DNA from: Blautia sp. Marseille-P3201T
GTDB lineage: Bacteria > Bacillota > Clostridia > Lachnospirales > Lachnospiraceae
Direction: 5' to 3'
Assembly (NCBI RefSeq): GCF_900120295.1
Contig: NZ_LT635469.1
Span: forward strand, 62,001-126,000
DNA length: 64,000 bases
The notes under the pieces were generated by a model. That model was not told the origin of the DNA. It worked only from the letters and a program-made list of their open reading frames with translations, and made no database searches. Of this stretch, positions 17,099-29,741 are shown one piece after another (positions within the stretch are counted from its first letter, which is position 1; each line of letters opens with the position of its first letter). Both the position numbers and the translations under genes were made by a program.

Positions 17099-18184
17099 AT
17101 GATATCAAGTCAGATAATACAAAAAACATTAGACGAACTTAGAGCAATTACCAGAATTGATTTATGTGTTATGGACATAGATGGTAAAGTAAATTCTACT
17201 ACATTTCCTATAGAGAATGAGGATTTCGGAGATGTAAGAAGTTTTGCAGAATCTATGGCTGACAGTCAGGTAATGAAAGGTTATCATTTCTTCAAAATTT
17301 ATGATAACCAGACCGTAGAATATGTATTAGTTGCAAAAGGCGGAAACGAAGATGCTTATATGATTGGACGTGTTGCGGTAGTACAAATTCAGAATTTAAT
17401 TGTAGCCTATAAAGAACGCTTTGATAAATCTAATTTTATTCAGAACCTAATCTTAGATAATCTGCTGCTGGTTGATGTGTACAATAGAGCGAAAAAACTT
17501 CATATTGCTGTAGAAGCAAAAAGAGTCGTGCTTTTAGTTGAAACAAAGCATGAGAAAGATCAGGACTCTATGGAAATTTTGAAAAATTTATTTATTTCCA
17601 GAAATAATGATTTTATTACAGCTATTGATGAAAAAAATATTATTATTGTTCGTAGTTTGGAAGAGAATGATGGATATCCGGAAATTGAAGGAATTGCAAA
17701 GATGATTGTAGACATGCTTAATGCAGAAGCTATGTCACAGGTACGTGTATCTTATGGAAATATTATTCACGAGATAAAGGATGTATCCCGTTCTTACAAA
17801 GAGGCTAAGATGGCTCTTGATGTAGGAAAAATTTTCTATGTAGAGAAAAATATTGTGGGATATAATAACTTAGGAATTGGACGTTTGATTTATCAGCTCC
17901 CTATGCCTCTTTGTGAAATGTTTATGAAAGAAGTATTTGGCGGAAAACTTCCGGAGTCTTTGGATGACGAAACGTTGAATACAATTAATAAATTCTTTGA
18001 TAATAACTTAAATATTTCAGAAACGTCAAGGCAGCTTTTCCTGCATAGAAATACCTTGGTTTATAGATTAGAAAAAATTCAGAAAAGTACAGGACTTGAT
18101 ATCCGTGTATTTGACGATGCTTTAACTTTTAAAATTGCATTAATGGTTTCCAGTTATATGGAATTTATGAAAAAACAAGATTAG
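17099..18184 (+). CDS. CdaR/PucR-type transcriptional regulator
   Basis: This protein of about 361 aa has a C-terminal PucR-type helix-turn-helix (ISETSRQLFLHRNTLVYRLEKI, about residues 308-330). The N-terminal part has the layout of a sugar-diacid/CdaR sensing region. I chose ATG 17099, 7 bases after AGGAG; the ATG at 17093 is too close to it. It may regulate the sugar ATPase before it or the hydratase after it, but both are separate transcription units. The effector is unknown. Confidence 0.82.
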   Translation: MISSQIIQKTLDELRAITRIDLCVMDIDGKVNSTTFPIENEDFGDVRSFAESMADSQVMKGYHFFKIYDNQTVEYVLVAKGGNEDAYMIGRVAVVQIQNLIVAYKERFDKSNFIQNLILDNLLLVDVYNRAKKLHIAVEAKRVVLLVETKHEKDQDSMEILKNLFISRNNDFITAIDEKNIIIVRSLEENDGYPEIEGIAKMIVDMLNAEAMSQVRVSYGNIIHEIKDVSRSYKEAKMALDVGKIFYVEKNIVGYNNLGIGRLIYQLPMPLCEMFMKEVFGGKLPESLDDETLNTINKFFDNNLNISETSRQLFLHRNTLVYRLEKIQKSTGLDIRVFDDALTFKIALMVSSYMEFMKKQD

Positions 18185-18204
18185 TTTCGCATTGAGAAAG
18201 GAAT

Positions 18205-18260
18205 GCTCTGATCATGAGATTACAGTAATTTGTGTCACATGGTCAGAGCGTTTTTGTTTT
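18205..18260 (+). terminator. Rho-independent terminator
   Basis: GCTCTG (18205-18210), extended by ATCATG, pairs with CATGGTCAGAGC ending at 18249, with TTTTTG after it. It ends the regulator gene. Confidence 0.75.
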
Positions 18261-18303
18261 ATAAGTATTTACAACACATTGTTAAATTAGCACAATAAAG
18301 TGC

Positions 18304-18332
18304 TTGCAATTTACCACGATAAAATTTATAAT
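18304..18332 (+). promoter_or_regulatory. Promoter of the hydratase gene
   Basis: TTGCAA (18304-18309), a 17-base spacer and TATAAT (18327-18332) lie 38 bases before the start codon. Confidence 0.65.
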
Positions 18333-18370
18333 GGAAGGAAATTTACGAAATACAGAATGGAGGAGCTGCT

Positions 18371-20644
18371 ATGATTAAACTATATAAAGGCGGTGCATGG
18401 CTGACAAAAGGACAAGAACCTGTGAGTGATGAGCCGGGACTGGAGCAAAAATATCATTTAGGCAAATATGAAGCGAGGAGAAATACAATTGCTTATTCCA
18501 TTTTAAAGAAACATAATACATCTGAAAATATGGATTTCCTAAAGTTGAAATTTGATAAATTAACATCACATGATATTACTTTTGTGGGAATTATACAGAC
18601 AGCAAGAGCATCAGGATTAGAGAGATTTCCTGTTCCTTATATACTTACTAACTGCCATAATTCTTTGTGTGCAGTTGGGGGGACAATCAATGAGGATGAT
18701 CATGTATTTGGTTTAAGCTGTGCAAAAAAATATGGGGGAGTATATGTGCCTCCCCATCAGGCAGTTATCCATCAATATGCCAGAGAAATGCTGGCAGAAG
18801 GTGGAAAAATGATCTTAGGTTCTGACAGTCATACGAGATATGGCGCATTGGGAACTATGGCAATGGGAGAAGGCGGACCGGAATTGGTTAAACAGCTTTT
18901 GGGGAAGACCTATGACATTCCTTATCCTGAGATAGTAGGTGTTTATCTTACAGGTGAACCTGCTTTTGGTGTTGGACCGCAGGATATTGCATTGGCAATT
19001 ATAGGGGCTGTATTTTCTTCCGGATATGTAAAGAATAAAGTAATGGAATTTGTAGGACCGGGAGTGGAAAGGTTAAGCGTAGACTATCGAATTGGTATCG
19101 ATGTAATGACCACAGAAACTACATGTTTATCTTCTATTTGGCAAACAGATGACAGAGTAAAAGAATTTTATGAAATACACGGAAGAGGACAGGAGTATAA
19201 AGAACTACAGCCAGAGGGAACAGCTTATTATGATGGAATGGTTTATGTGGATTTATCTACAATTCGTCCTATGATTGCAATGCCTTTTCATCCTGCAAAT
19301 ACATATACCATTGAGGAATTAAATCAAAACTTGATGGATATTTTGGATGAAGTGGAGAAAAAGGCAAAGATTAGCCTTGGTGAAAATGTCCCTTATACAT
19401 TGAAAGATAAAGTAAGAAATGGAAAATTGTATGTGGAGCAGGGAATTATTGCAGGGTGTGCCGGCGGAGGTTTTGAAAATATTTGTGATGCAGCGGATAT
19501 TTTGAGGGGGAAAAGTATCGGTTCGAATGAATTTTCTCTTAGTATTTATCCGGCAAGTACGCCGATTTATGTGGAATTGGTGAAAAATGGGGTACTGGCA
19601 GATTTGATGCAGACAGGAGCAATCGTAAAAACAGCATTTTGTGGACCTTGTTTTGGTGCAGGAGATACGCCGGCAAATAATGCTTTAAGTATCCGGCATT
19701 CTACCAGAAATTTTCCAAACAGAGAAGGTTCAAAGGTTCAGGAAGGGCAGATTTCTTCAGTTGCACTGATGGATGCCCGCTCTATTGCCGCTACAGCAGC
19801 AAACAAGGGATGTTTGACAGCCGCAACAGAATACGAAGGTATATACAGAAAACCGGCATATTTCTTTGATGGTTCTATTTATAAAAACAGGGTATTTGAC
19901 AGTAAAGGAGTGGCAGACCCGGATGTGGAAATCCAATTAGGTCCTAACATTAAAGACTGGCCTAAAATGCCGAAATTGCCTGAAAATTTATTGCTTCAGG
20001 TAACGGCGGAAATCCATGATCCTGTAACCACTACGGATGAATTAATCCCTTCCGGTGAAACTTCTTCTTATCGTTCTAATCCTATAAGATTAGCAGAATT
20101 TGCACTATCCAGAAAAGCACCGGACTATGTTGAACTGGCAAAAAAAATTCAGAAAGGAGAAATAGCCAGAGAGCAAAATAAAATCCCGGAGATGCAGGTG
20201 CCGGAACTGGAAAAGGTACGAGAACAGATACAAGCGGTTTATGAAAACATGAGTTGGGAAAATACAGGTATAGGAAGTACAATTTTTGCAGAAAAACCAG
20301 GGGATGGTTCTGCCAGAGAACAGGCGGCATCCTGCCAAAAAGTTTTGGGAGGATGGGCTAATATTGCCAGAGAATATGCTACAAAACGATATCGTTCTAA
20401 TTTGATAAACTGGGGGATGCTTCCGTTTTTGTTCACAGATAAAGAGATGGTATTTGCAAAGGGAGATTATATTTATATCCCTGACATACAAGAGGCTGTT
20501 AAAAAGGGAAAAGCAGAGATAAAAGCTTTTGTGATAAAGGATAAACTCTATCCGTTTATTTTGAAGCTGGGTGAGATGACACAGGATGAAAGAGATATTC
20601 TTTTAGAAGGCTGTTTGATTAACTATTATAAATTGTATATATAA
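18371..20644 (+). CDS. Aconitase-family hydratase
   Basis: This 757-aa protein is of the aconitase superfamily, YbhJ-like branch. It keeps the 4Fe-4S ligands C363 (GCAGGG) and C424/C427 ([12 protein letters not shown]), the [10 protein letters not shown] block (152-161) and the substrate-loop motif [10 protein letters not shown] (444-453). It is a lyase that adds or removes water from a carboxylic acid; the true substrate is unknown. A swivel domain takes up the last 130 residues or so. GGAGGAGC precedes the ATG. It stands alone after a CdaR-type regulator. Confidence 0.85.
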   Translation: MIKLYKGGAWLTKGQEPVSDEPGLEQKYHLGKYEARRNTIAYSILKKHNTSENMDFLKLKFDKLTSHDITFVGIIQTARASGLERFPVPYILTNCHNSLCAVGGTINEDDHVFGLSCAKKYGGVYVPPHQAVIHQYAREMLAEGGKMILGSDSHTRYGALGTMAMGEGGPELVKQLLGKTYDIPYPEIVGVYLTGEPAFGVGPQDIALAIIGAVFSSGYVKNKVMEFVGPGVERLSVDYRIGIDVMTTETTCLSSIWQTDDRVKEFYEIHGRGQEYKELQPEGTAYYDGMVYVDLSTIRPMIAMPFHPANTYTIEELNQNLMDILDEVEKKAKISLGENVPYTLKDKVRNGKLYVEQGIIAGCAGGGFENICDAADILRGKSIGSNEFSLSIYPASTPIYVELVKNGVLADLMQTGAIVKTAFCGPCFGAGDTPANNALSIRHSTRNFPNREGSKVQEGQISSVALMDARSIAATAANKGCLTAATEYEGIYRKPAYFFDGSIYKNRVFDSKGVADPDVEIQLGPNIKDWPKMPKLPENLLLQVTAEIHDPVTTTDELIPSGETSSYRSNPIRLAEFALSRKAPDYVELAKKIQKGEIAREQNKIPEMQVPELEKVREQIQAVYENMSWENTGIGSTIFAEKPGDGSAREQAASCQKVLGGWANIAREYATKRYRSNLINWGMLPFLFTDKEMVFAKGDYIYIPDIQEAVKKGKAEIKAFVIKDKLYPFILKLGEMTQDERDILLEGCLINYYKLYI

Positions 20645-20727
20645 TTGCGAAATAAATATACAATTTACAGTTTTAAAAGAATGAAAAATAATATTATAAA
20701 AAAAGATAAAAAATATTAAAAAAGATA

Positions 20728-20756
20728 TTGACAAATTGCTGAGGAAGTAGTATTAT
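20728..20756 (+). promoter_or_regulatory. Strong consensus promoter before a decayed locus
   Basis: TTGACA (20728-20733), a 17-base spacer and TATTAT (20751-20756) form a near-consensus promoter. It is followed by a leader of about 230 bases and then a broken reading frame. Confidence 0.6.
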
Positions 20757-20989
20757 AAAATCAACAAAAAACAAAACACCTTTTACAAAACATTATTTCA
20801 TATCCATTTCAAAATTAGAGACGAGAAATCAATTTTGAAGTTGGCTACAAGGTACAAAAGATAAATCATTATTAAAGTTTTAAGTGTACGGAGAATACAA
20901 GATAAACAGAAGGTAATGATAAAGTACCAAGGAAAAGATAATGAAGAAAAAGGATGTAGAGTTTAATAAAGATAAGGAGGTTTAGTCCA

Positions 20990-21165
20990 ATGGAAACTAC
21001 TAAATCAAATTATCAATATGAGAGTGGTAAGGCATAAATCCCTATGAAAGACCTGGAATGAAAAAATAAAAAACTTCCTCAGCAATATAAATATATGATA
21101 GTAGGAAAAAGAATTTCAGGTAAATATCAAAAATGTCCTCATATTGAATATTTACCACAAAAGTA
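20990..21165 (+). pseudogene. Probable decayed small gene
   Basis: AAGGAGG (20974-20980) precedes ATG 20990, which opens METTKSNYQYESGKA and stops after 15 codons. Shifting frame restores INPYERPGMKK, then another shift gives KLPQQYKYMIVGKR and GKYQKCPHIEYLPQK before tandem stops near 21165. Good start signals followed by protein-like text in successive frames indicate a gene with several indels. I do not recognise the family. The rest of 20645-21500 has no gene I can support. Confidence 0.4.
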
Positions 21166-21506
21166 ATAAAAAGGTTTTAGATTATATGTAAAGAAATATA
21201 ATTTAAAAGAATAAAGTATCTATATATCATTTTAAAGTATAACAAAAAGAAATAATATGATGAGTTCTATTCGTTGAAATAAGCCTGTTGTATTTGAAAA
21301 ACAAAAACAGTTGTTATATCAGAAAGAAATGTATAGAGAAATATTTTGAAGGCAAATAGCCCGAACTACTTGTTAGAAGCTTTTTATTATCATATATAGA
21401 TTGATATTAAACTTTCAATAAATCTAAAAAGGATTTATAAAATAGGGAAAGAAAATGATAGCTGAAATGAGAAAGGAATAAAAAAATTGAATAACGAAGA
21501 AAATTA

Positions 21507-21555
21507 GAACAACCGTTATATCCAAGTATAAGATATAGCGGTTGTTCAGTTTTTA
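21507..21555 (+). terminator. Rho-independent terminator
   Basis: A stem GAACAACCGTTATAT pairs with ATATAGCGGTTGTTC (one mismatch) and is followed by TTTTT. It ends the decayed locus just before the pseudouridine synthase gene. Confidence 0.75.
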
Positions 21556-21601
21556 TGTTATAATTGGAAAAATTAAAAAGACAGGAATATATGAGGTTGC
21601 T

Positions 21602-22276
21602 ATGAATACTATAAATATAGAAGATACTATTTTATATGAAGATAAATATATTTTGGTTTGTCGAAAACCGGCAGGATTTCCAGTCCAGAGTAAGAGATTG
21701 GGGACTTTAGATATGGAGTGTGCATTGAGAAATTATCTGGCAAAAAAAGGACAAGAACCTTATGTGGCGGTTATTCATAGGTTAGATCAGCCGGTACAGG
21801 GAATTCTTGTATTTGCCAAGGATAAAAAAAGTGCATCTAATCTCAGCAAACAAATGCAGCAGGGGGGATTTGGAAAAATTTATCTTGCTTATGTACAGGG
21901 GCATACGAGCAATGGACAGGCGATTTTAGTGGATGAATTAGAAAAAGATGGAAAAACTAACACTTCAAAGGTAGTATCGAAGAAGACACAAAACAGTAAA
22001 CAGGCAAAGCTTTCTTATAAAGTTTTGAAGGAAACAGAAGCTGGAAGCCTTTTAGAGGTTTCTTTGGAAACAGGGCGTCACCATCAAATCAGAGTGCAAT
22101 TAGCACATGCAGGATTGCCGATTTTTGGTGATGCAAAATATAATTTAAAATGCACAAAGGAAGATGCGGAACAAGGGATTTCTCTTTGTGCCTATAAATT
22201 GTCTTTTTTACATCCGGTAAAAAAGAATAAAATGGAATTTGAGGTAATGCCGGTTGGAAATTTTCCAATAGTATAG
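21602..22276 (+). CDS. RluA-family RNA pseudouridine synthase
   Basis: This 224-aa protein isomerises uridine in rRNA or tRNA. It has the RluA catalytic motif HRLDQPVQGILVFAK, with the catalytic Asp in HRLD (residue about 60), and the later RxHQIRVQLAHAGLPIFGD block. It has no S4 domain, as in short RluA-like enzymes. I chose ATG 21602, with GAGG 5 bases upstream; the frame is open upstream through the terminator stem. The target position cannot be predicted. Confidence 0.88.
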   Translation: MNTINIEDTILYEDKYILVCRKPAGFPVQSKRLGTLDMECALRNYLAKKGQEPYVAVIHRLDQPVQGILVFAKDKKSASNLSKQMQQGGFGKIYLAYVQGHTSNGQAILVDELEKDGKTNTSKVVSKKTQNSKQAKLSYKVLKETEAGSLLEVSLETGRHHQIRVQLAHAGLPIFGDAKYNLKCTKEDAEQGISLCAYKLSFLHPVKKNKMEFEVMPVGNFPIV

Positions 22277-22332
22277 GAAGGAATTGTTTCACCATACTAA
22301 GAGTAAAGGATAAAAGTATGGGGGAATAAACC

Positions 22333-23373
22333 ATGAATTGGAAAAAGGCAGGGATTATAGCGGGGGTGACCACAGGAGTATTTTTGGGAATGAAATACGT
22401 GCTTCCTGTAATACTTCCGTTTTTTTTAGGCTGGATTTTGGCTGAGACAGTACACGGGCCGGCGAAGAAAATATGCAGGACTTGGATTGGTGAAAAAATG
22501 CATTTCTCAGAGAAAATTGTGGGGATGATTTTTATTGTTCTGGGAATGCTTTTGGCAGCGGTGGGAATGTTTTTTGCATTGCAGTATCTTACAGGAAAAT
22601 TGGGAGAATGTGTTCAATATTATCCGGAGTTTAAGGAAGAGGTTCAAGATATTCTCTGGAAATTTTGTACAGGTATGGAGCAGATTGTCGGAATACCTTC
22701 TGATAAAAGCTTTTTTTATATATGTGAACAGGCAGAACATTTTTTGAGGTGTATTTTTTCAGGGAAAAGCAGCATGAACACGGCAATGGTCTCTGTGAGA
22801 AGCTGTGCCTGTTTCATAGGCATATTTGCAATATGTGTTGTATTTGCTGTTTTATTTCTACAGGAAAGAGAACAAGTGTACAATGTCATGGGGAAATGGA
22901 AGATATTTGGGAATATCATTCATATATTTAAGGAAATGACAGTAGGAATAAAAGAGTATTTAAAGGCTCAATTTAAAATTATTGTGGTAGTTTGTGCATT
23001 GTGTGTTTGTGGACTTGGAGTGCTTAGAGTGAAGTATTATGTGGAATTTGGCATAGCTATTGGGATTTTAGATGCCTTTCCTGTTTTAGGTACGGGAACT
23101 TTTCTTATTCCGGCAGGGATTATTCTGTTTATTCAGGGAAATGGAAAAATGGGTGTTGGTTTGCTTGTTTTGTATCTGCTGACTGCAGCCATACGACAAT
23201 TTTTGGAACCTAGACTTATTGGAAATCACATAGGCGTTTCTCCTCTTTTAGTACTTGTATCTGTTTATCTGGGCATTGTTTTGTATGGAGGGTTTGGATT
23301 TATTCTGGGGCCGGTATCTGCTTTTCTTATCTATGTAATCTTAAAGGAATGTAATGTCTTTGGAGAAAATTAA
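22333..23373 (+). CDS. AI-2E family (YtvI-like) integral membrane protein
   Basis: This 346-aa protein has about eight predicted membrane helices. The pattern is that of the AI-2E/YtvI family: N-terminal helix pair (about 5-30 and 58-85), a charged middle region, helices at about 150-175, and a conserved C-terminal block with DAFPVLGTGTFLIPAGI, EPRLIGNHIGVSPLLVLVSVYLG and GPVSAFL. Family members are transporters or efflux proteins; in spore formers YtvI is linked to sporulation. The substrate is unknown. It follows the pseudouridine synthase by 56 bases and may share its transcript. Confidence 0.85.
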   Translation: MNWKKAGIIAGVTTGVFLGMKYVLPVILPFFLGWILAETVHGPAKKICRTWIGEKMHFSEKIVGMIFIVLGMLLAAVGMFFALQYLTGKLGECVQYYPEFKEEVQDILWKFCTGMEQIVGIPSDKSFFYICEQAEHFLRCIFSGKSSMNTAMVSVRSCACFIGIFAICVVFAVLFLQEREQVYNVMGKWKIFGNIIHIFKEMTVGIKEYLKAQFKIIVVVCALCVCGLGVLRVKYYVEFGIAIGILDAFPVLGTGTFLIPAGIILFIQGNGKMGVGLLVLYLLTAAIRQFLEPRLIGNHIGVSPLLVLVSVYLGIVLYGGFGFILGPVSAFLIYVILKECNVFGEN

Positions 23374-23497
23374 AGGATTATAGCATTTCGAAAAATTTTA
23401 TAAACAAAGATAGAAGGTATGGACTATTAAAAACTTTCGTGTATAATGGGAAAGTAGTGAAACTTTTAGATAAAATGAGTAAAAGGCAGGTAAGATT

Positions 23498-24673
23498 ATG
23501 AAGAAAGTGCTGGTGGGTTTGCTGTGTTGTATGCTGGCAGCAGGAGTTATCAGTGGCTGTGGCGCAAAGGAAAAGCCAAAATCTGATAAAAGCCAAAATC
23601 ATACAGAAAAACCGGAAGAAGAGTCTGATAATACCGATACAGAAAAGCCGGAAGAAGAGAAAGAGCCTTCTGAGAAGCCGGAAGAAGAGAAGAACATGGC
23701 AGATGATCTGACAATGCAGGTTTTAAAGGATCAGGCAGGAACAAGAGATTACACTTCTCTGGAAGAATTAAATCCAGAACCAGGCAGTCATATTGCAGTG
23801 GTAGTCAAGAACACGAAGTCAAGCTTCTGGAACAGTGTGAAAATAGGAATGGATCAGGCTATAAAAGATTTGAACCAGAAAATGGGCTACAAAGGCGAAG
23901 ATAAAATTAAGATTTCTTTTGAGGGGCCTTCAGAGGAAACAGATGTAGAAAGTCAGATTAATATTATTGATGCAGTGCTTTCTGAAAATCCTTCGGTACT
24001 TTGTCTGGCAGCAATAGATATGGAGTCCTGTGAAGCGCAGTTGGAAGCGGCAGCAGAAAATGATATTCCTGTTGTAGTTTTGGACTCAGGTGTGCAGAGC
24101 GATTTGGTAAATACTGTGTGTGCGACAGATAATTATACGCTGGGTGTGGAGGCTGCAAAAAAATTGGCGGAGGCTATTGGTGGTCAGGGCCAGATTGCAA
24201 TTATGACACATGTAGCGGCATCACAGACAAGCAGAGATAGAGAGGCTGGTTTTACAGAGGAAATTACTAATAATTATCCTGAGATTGAGATTATAAATAT
24301 TTCTCATGAAAATCAGGAAACAAGCATGACAGAAATGGCGGAAGCTGTATTGAAGTTATATCCTGACGTGAAAGGCTATTTTGGGACAAATGAACATGCA
24401 GTCAATGCAGTTTTAGATGCCGTGAGTGTATCAGATAGAGAAATTTTTGTATTAGGCGTTGATGCTGGAAAAAAACAGATTGATGCAGTGAAAAAGGGAA
24501 CAGAAATAGGAACTTTCGTGCAAAATTCCTATGGTATGGGATATGCTACTATTGTAGCTGCAATGCGCGCAGACCTTGATTTAGAAAATGATACATTTAT
24601 TAACTGTGGATATCAGTGGATTGATGGGAGCAATATCGAATTACCAGATTATGCTAACTATTTATACGAGTAA
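23498..24673 (+). CDS. Sugar-binding lipoprotein (periplasmic-binding-protein type 1)
   Basis: This 391-aa protein has a lipoprotein signal peptide ending VISGC (Cys21). It is followed by an acidic linker with three EKPEEE repeats (about 37-65) and a Peripla_BP_4 (ribose-type) domain: HIAVVVKNTKSSFWNSVKIGM, VLDSGV and FGTNEHAVNAVLDAV. It would be anchored on the outer face of the membrane. No permease or ATPase lies beside it, so it is an orphan receptor or shares a distant transporter. The ligand is unknown. Confidence 0.88.
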   Translation: MKKVLVGLLCCMLAAGVISGCGAKEKPKSDKSQNHTEKPEEESDNTDTEKPEEEKEPSEKPEEEKNMADDLTMQVLKDQAGTRDYTSLEELNPEPGSHIAVVVKNTKSSFWNSVKIGMDQAIKDLNQKMGYKGEDKIKISFEGPSEETDVESQINIIDAVLSENPSVLCLAAIDMESCEAQLEAAAENDIPVVVLDSGVQSDLVNTVCATDNYTLGVEAAKKLAEAIGGQGQIAIMTHVAASQTSRDREAGFTEEITNNYPEIEIINISHENQETSMTEMAEAVLKLYPDVKGYFGTNEHAVNAVLDAVSVSDREIFVLGVDAGKKQIDAVKKGTEIGTFVQNSYGMGYATIVAAMRADLDLENDTFINCGYQWIDGSNIELPDYANYLYE

Positions 24674-24745
24674 AGTGTTAATGTGAAAACAAATGAAAAA
24701 AACATCTTAATACAGTGATAATTGGATAAAATATACAAGAGATAA

Positions 24746-24784
24746 AAAGGGAAAATGCTCATAATTGTGCAATTTCCCTTTTGT
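24746..24784 (+). terminator. Rho-independent terminator
   Basis: AAGGGAAA (24748-24755) pairs with TTTCCCTT (24773-24780), helped by an inner GC/GC, and the T-run continues to TTTTG. It closes the binding-protein gene. Confidence 0.75.
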
Positions 24785-24849
24785 TATAGAGAAAAAATAG
24801 AAAATATGTAATTGTTTAGTGGAAAAAGTAAGAATGATACGTTAATAAA

Positions 24850-24878
24850 TTGACAAAATGCATAATTCATAGTAATAT
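24850..24878 (+). promoter_or_regulatory. Promoter of the V-type ATPase operon
   Basis: TTGACA (24850-24855), a 17-base spacer and TAATAT (24873-24878) lie 25 bases before the first gene. Confidence 0.7.
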
Positions 24879-24903
24879 CAAGATATGCGAAGGTGGTGAT
24901 ACT

Positions 24904-25212
24904 GTGGTAGAAAAGACAATCAAAGAAATCCGGGAAACAGAGCAGGAAGCCGAGAAAATTGTGATTCGTGCCAAAAATCAAGGGGCACAACTTCTTGAGC
25001 AGACGAAGCAGGAAACAGAGGATGCGAAAGCCGCTATGATTGCGAGAGCGCAGGAGGAGGCAAAAGATGCCAGAGAAGCTGCGCAGGCTGTCAGTGAGAA
25101 AAAGCTGGAGGAAGCTTTGAAAACAGCAGCACAAGAAATTGCAGAAATTCGAAATACTGCAAAACAAAGGGAAGAAGAGGCAGTAAATGCAATTATATCA
25201 GGTTTGGTATAA
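24904..25212 (+). CDS. ntpF: V-type ATPase peripheral-stalk subunit G/H
   Basis: This 102-aa subunit is almost wholly charged helix (KTIKEIRETEQEAEKIV...), as expected of the long coiled coil that pairs with subunit E in the peripheral stalk. I chose GTG 24904 with GGTGGTGAT upstream; the TTG at 24850 is the -35 box of the promoter. It is the first gene of the operon, in the same place as E. hirae ntpF. Confidence 0.85.
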   Translation: MVEKTIKEIRETEQEAEKIVIRAKNQGAQLLEQTKQETEDAKAAMIARAQEEAKDAREAAQAVSEKKLEEALKTAAQEIAEIRNTAKQREEEAVNAIISGLV

Positions 25213-25256
25213 AGATGCTGTCAGAAGAAAACAGAAAATAAAGGAGTGATGTAAGT

Positions 25257-27760
<2,504 letters not shown>

Positions 27761-27816
27761 TTATCTGACAGAATTAAGAGGTAGACAGAGGAAATATAGT
27801 AAAGGAGAGCAGAAGA

Positions 27817-28410
27817 ATGACTGGATTAGAAAAGATGAAAAGCCAGATTCTTGAAGAGGCTGAAGCTTCTGCTAAGGAAATTCTTGCAGATGCCGAAAAA
27901 CAGGCGGATGCAATGAAAGAAAAAGGAAAAGAAGAAGCAGAAGCTGTGTGCAGAGAAATTTCCCAAAAGTCTCAAGAAGAGGTGAAAGCCATCGAGGAAC
28001 GTGCTGTTTCTTCCTGTGATTTACAGAGAAGAAAAGCCCTTCTCACAGCAAAACAGGAAATCATTGCGGAAGTGCTGGCACATGCTTACCAGACTTTAAT
28101 TAATGCAGATGATGAAACCTATTTTGCAATGCTTCGAAAAATGCTGCATAGATTTGTGCTGTCACAGAACGGAGAAATCTGTTTTTCTGATGAAGACTTA
28201 AAAAGATTGCCACAGGGCTTTGAAGAAGAAATTCAGGCAATTGCAAAGGAAAAGGGCGGTGCGCTGGCAATTTCTAAGGAAAGTAGAAAAGTGCATGGCG
28301 GATTTGTTCTTATTTATGGTGGAATTGAAGAAAATTGTACTTTTGAAGCAATTTTCAGTTCAAAAAGAGATGAGCTTTCAGATAAAGTTCATTCATTATT
28401 ATTTTCATAG
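27817..28410 (+). CDS. ntpE: V-type ATPase subunit E
   Basis: This 197-aa peripheral-stalk subunit has a long N-terminal charged helix (about 1-80, rich in Glu, Lys and Ala) followed by a globular C-terminal domain (about 100-197). This is the subunit E architecture that partners the G/H subunit. GGAGAG precedes the ATG. Confidence 0.9.
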   Translation: MTGLEKMKSQILEEAEASAKEILADAEKQADAMKEKGKEEAEAVCREISQKSQEEVKAIEERAVSSCDLQRRKALLTAKQEIIAEVLAHAYQTLINADDETYFAMLRKMLHRFVLSQNGEICFSDEDLKRLPQGFEEEIQAIAKEKGGALAISKESRKVHGGFVLIYGGIEENCTFEAIFSSKRDELSDKVHSLLFS

Positions 28411-28436
28411 CATAACCGCAAGAAGGAGGAATTGAT

Positions 28437-29414
28437 TTGTTTGATACAAAATATACCTATGCGGTTGCGCGAATACGTGCGTTGGAAACATCATTATTTA
28501 CTTCTCAGATTATTGAGCAGTTGATTGCCTGTGACACAGAGGAACAATGTATTCAGGTGTTGCAGGAAAAGGGCTGGGGAGATAATGATACAGCAGCGAA
28601 TGCAGATGCAATTTTAGGGCGGGAAACAGAAAAGATTTGGGAAACTATGAAAGACTTGGGCGTTGATATGTCTGTCTTTGATGTGCTTTCTTATCCTAAT
28701 CTGTTTCATAACCTGAAAGCGGCTATTAAAGATGTTTGTTCCGGAAATGAAAATAGAAATCTGAATATTTATTATGAAGATACACAGATTTCTCCGGAAG
28801 AAATGCTGGATATTATAAAAAGCAAAGATTTTTCCAGATTTCCGGAAAATATGGCTAATGCAGCAAAAGAAGCTTATGAAACATTGCTGCATACAGGTGA
28901 CGGGCAGCTTTGTGATGTGATTGTTGACAGGGCGGCATTAGATGCAATCTATGCAGCCGGAAAGGCGGCAAAAGACAGCATTATTAAGGAATATGCTGAA
29001 TCCATTGTTGCAATCGCAGATATTAAAATTGCAGTGCGTTCACAGAAGACCGCGAAAACGATGGATTTTATGAAACGTGCAATGGCTCCATGTGACTCCA
29101 TAGATGTAGACCAGCTGTCAAGAGCAGCAGTGGGAGGTATGGAAGCGGTTGTGGAATATTTATCAGGTACTGCTTATGCAGAAGGTGGCCAGGCGATTGC
29201 AGAGTCTTCTTCCGCATTTGAGAGATGGTGTGACAACCGACTGATACAGGCAATGAAGCCGCAGAAGTATGAGTCATTTTCAGTAGGACCTTTGGTAGCT
29301 TACGTGCTGGCAAGGGAAAATGAAATAAAAACGGTGCGAATTATTTTATCAGGGAAACAGAATGGATTTTCTGAGAATTCAATCCGAGAAAGGGTAAGGG
29401 ATATGTATGTATAA
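28437..29414 (+). CDS. ntpC: V-type ATPase subunit C (d-type central-stalk cap)
   Basis: This 325-aa protein of the V-ATPase C/AC39 family couples the rotor ring to the central stalk. It is all-helical, with the family's TKYTYAVARIRALE start, an ARENEIKTVRIILSGK motif near the C-terminus and a final RERVRDMYV. The start is TTG after AGGAGG. It overlaps the next gene by 8 bases. Confidence 0.92.
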   Translation: MFDTKYTYAVARIRALETSLFTSQIIEQLIACDTEEQCIQVLQEKGWGDNDTAANADAILGRETEKIWETMKDLGVDMSVFDVLSYPNLFHNLKAAIKDVCSGNENRNLNIYYEDTQISPEEMLDIIKSKDFSRFPENMANAAKEAYETLLHTGDGQLCDVIVDRAALDAIYAAGKAAKDSIIKEYAESIVAIADIKIAVRSQKTAKTMDFMKRAMAPCDSIDVDQLSRAAVGGMEAVVEYLSGTAYAEGGQAIAESSSAFERWCDNRLIQAMKPQKYESFSVGPLVAYVLARENEIKTVRIILSGKQNGFSENSIRERVRDMYV

Positions 29415-29727
29415 GATTGCAGTTGTAGGCGATTATGACAGTATCTACGGATTTGCTGCGCTGGGTCTTGATACATTCCCGGTAGCCAATCGTAAAGAAG
29501 CAGAAGAAAAAATAGAAACACTTGCCAGTCATGAATATGGAATTATTTATATTACCGAAGCATTGGCAGCAGAGTGTAAAAGTGTAATAGAGAAATATCA
29601 GGAGAGAATTTTGCCGGCGATTATCCAAATTCCGGGAGTATCAGGAAATACCGGAGATGGTGTACAGGGCGTTAAGAATTCTGTAGAGCAGGCAGTAGGT
29701 TCTGATATTCTATTCAGTAATAATTAG
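29407..29727 (+). CDS. ntpG: V-type ATPase subunit F
   Basis: This 106-aa central-stalk subunit has the family fold pattern KIAVVGDYDSIYGFAALGLDTFPV, then YGIIYITEALAAE, then PAIIQIPG. It sits on subunit D and modulates the motor. The gene starts inside the end of ntpC. It is called ntpG in E. hirae and atpF in other schemes. Confidence 0.9.
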   Translation: MYKIAVVGDYDSIYGFAALGLDTFPVANRKEAEEKIETLASHEYGIIYITEALAAECKSVIEKYQERILPAIIQIPGVSGNTGDGVQGVKNSVEQAVGSDILFSNN

Positions 29728-29741
29728 AAAGCAGGTGATGC

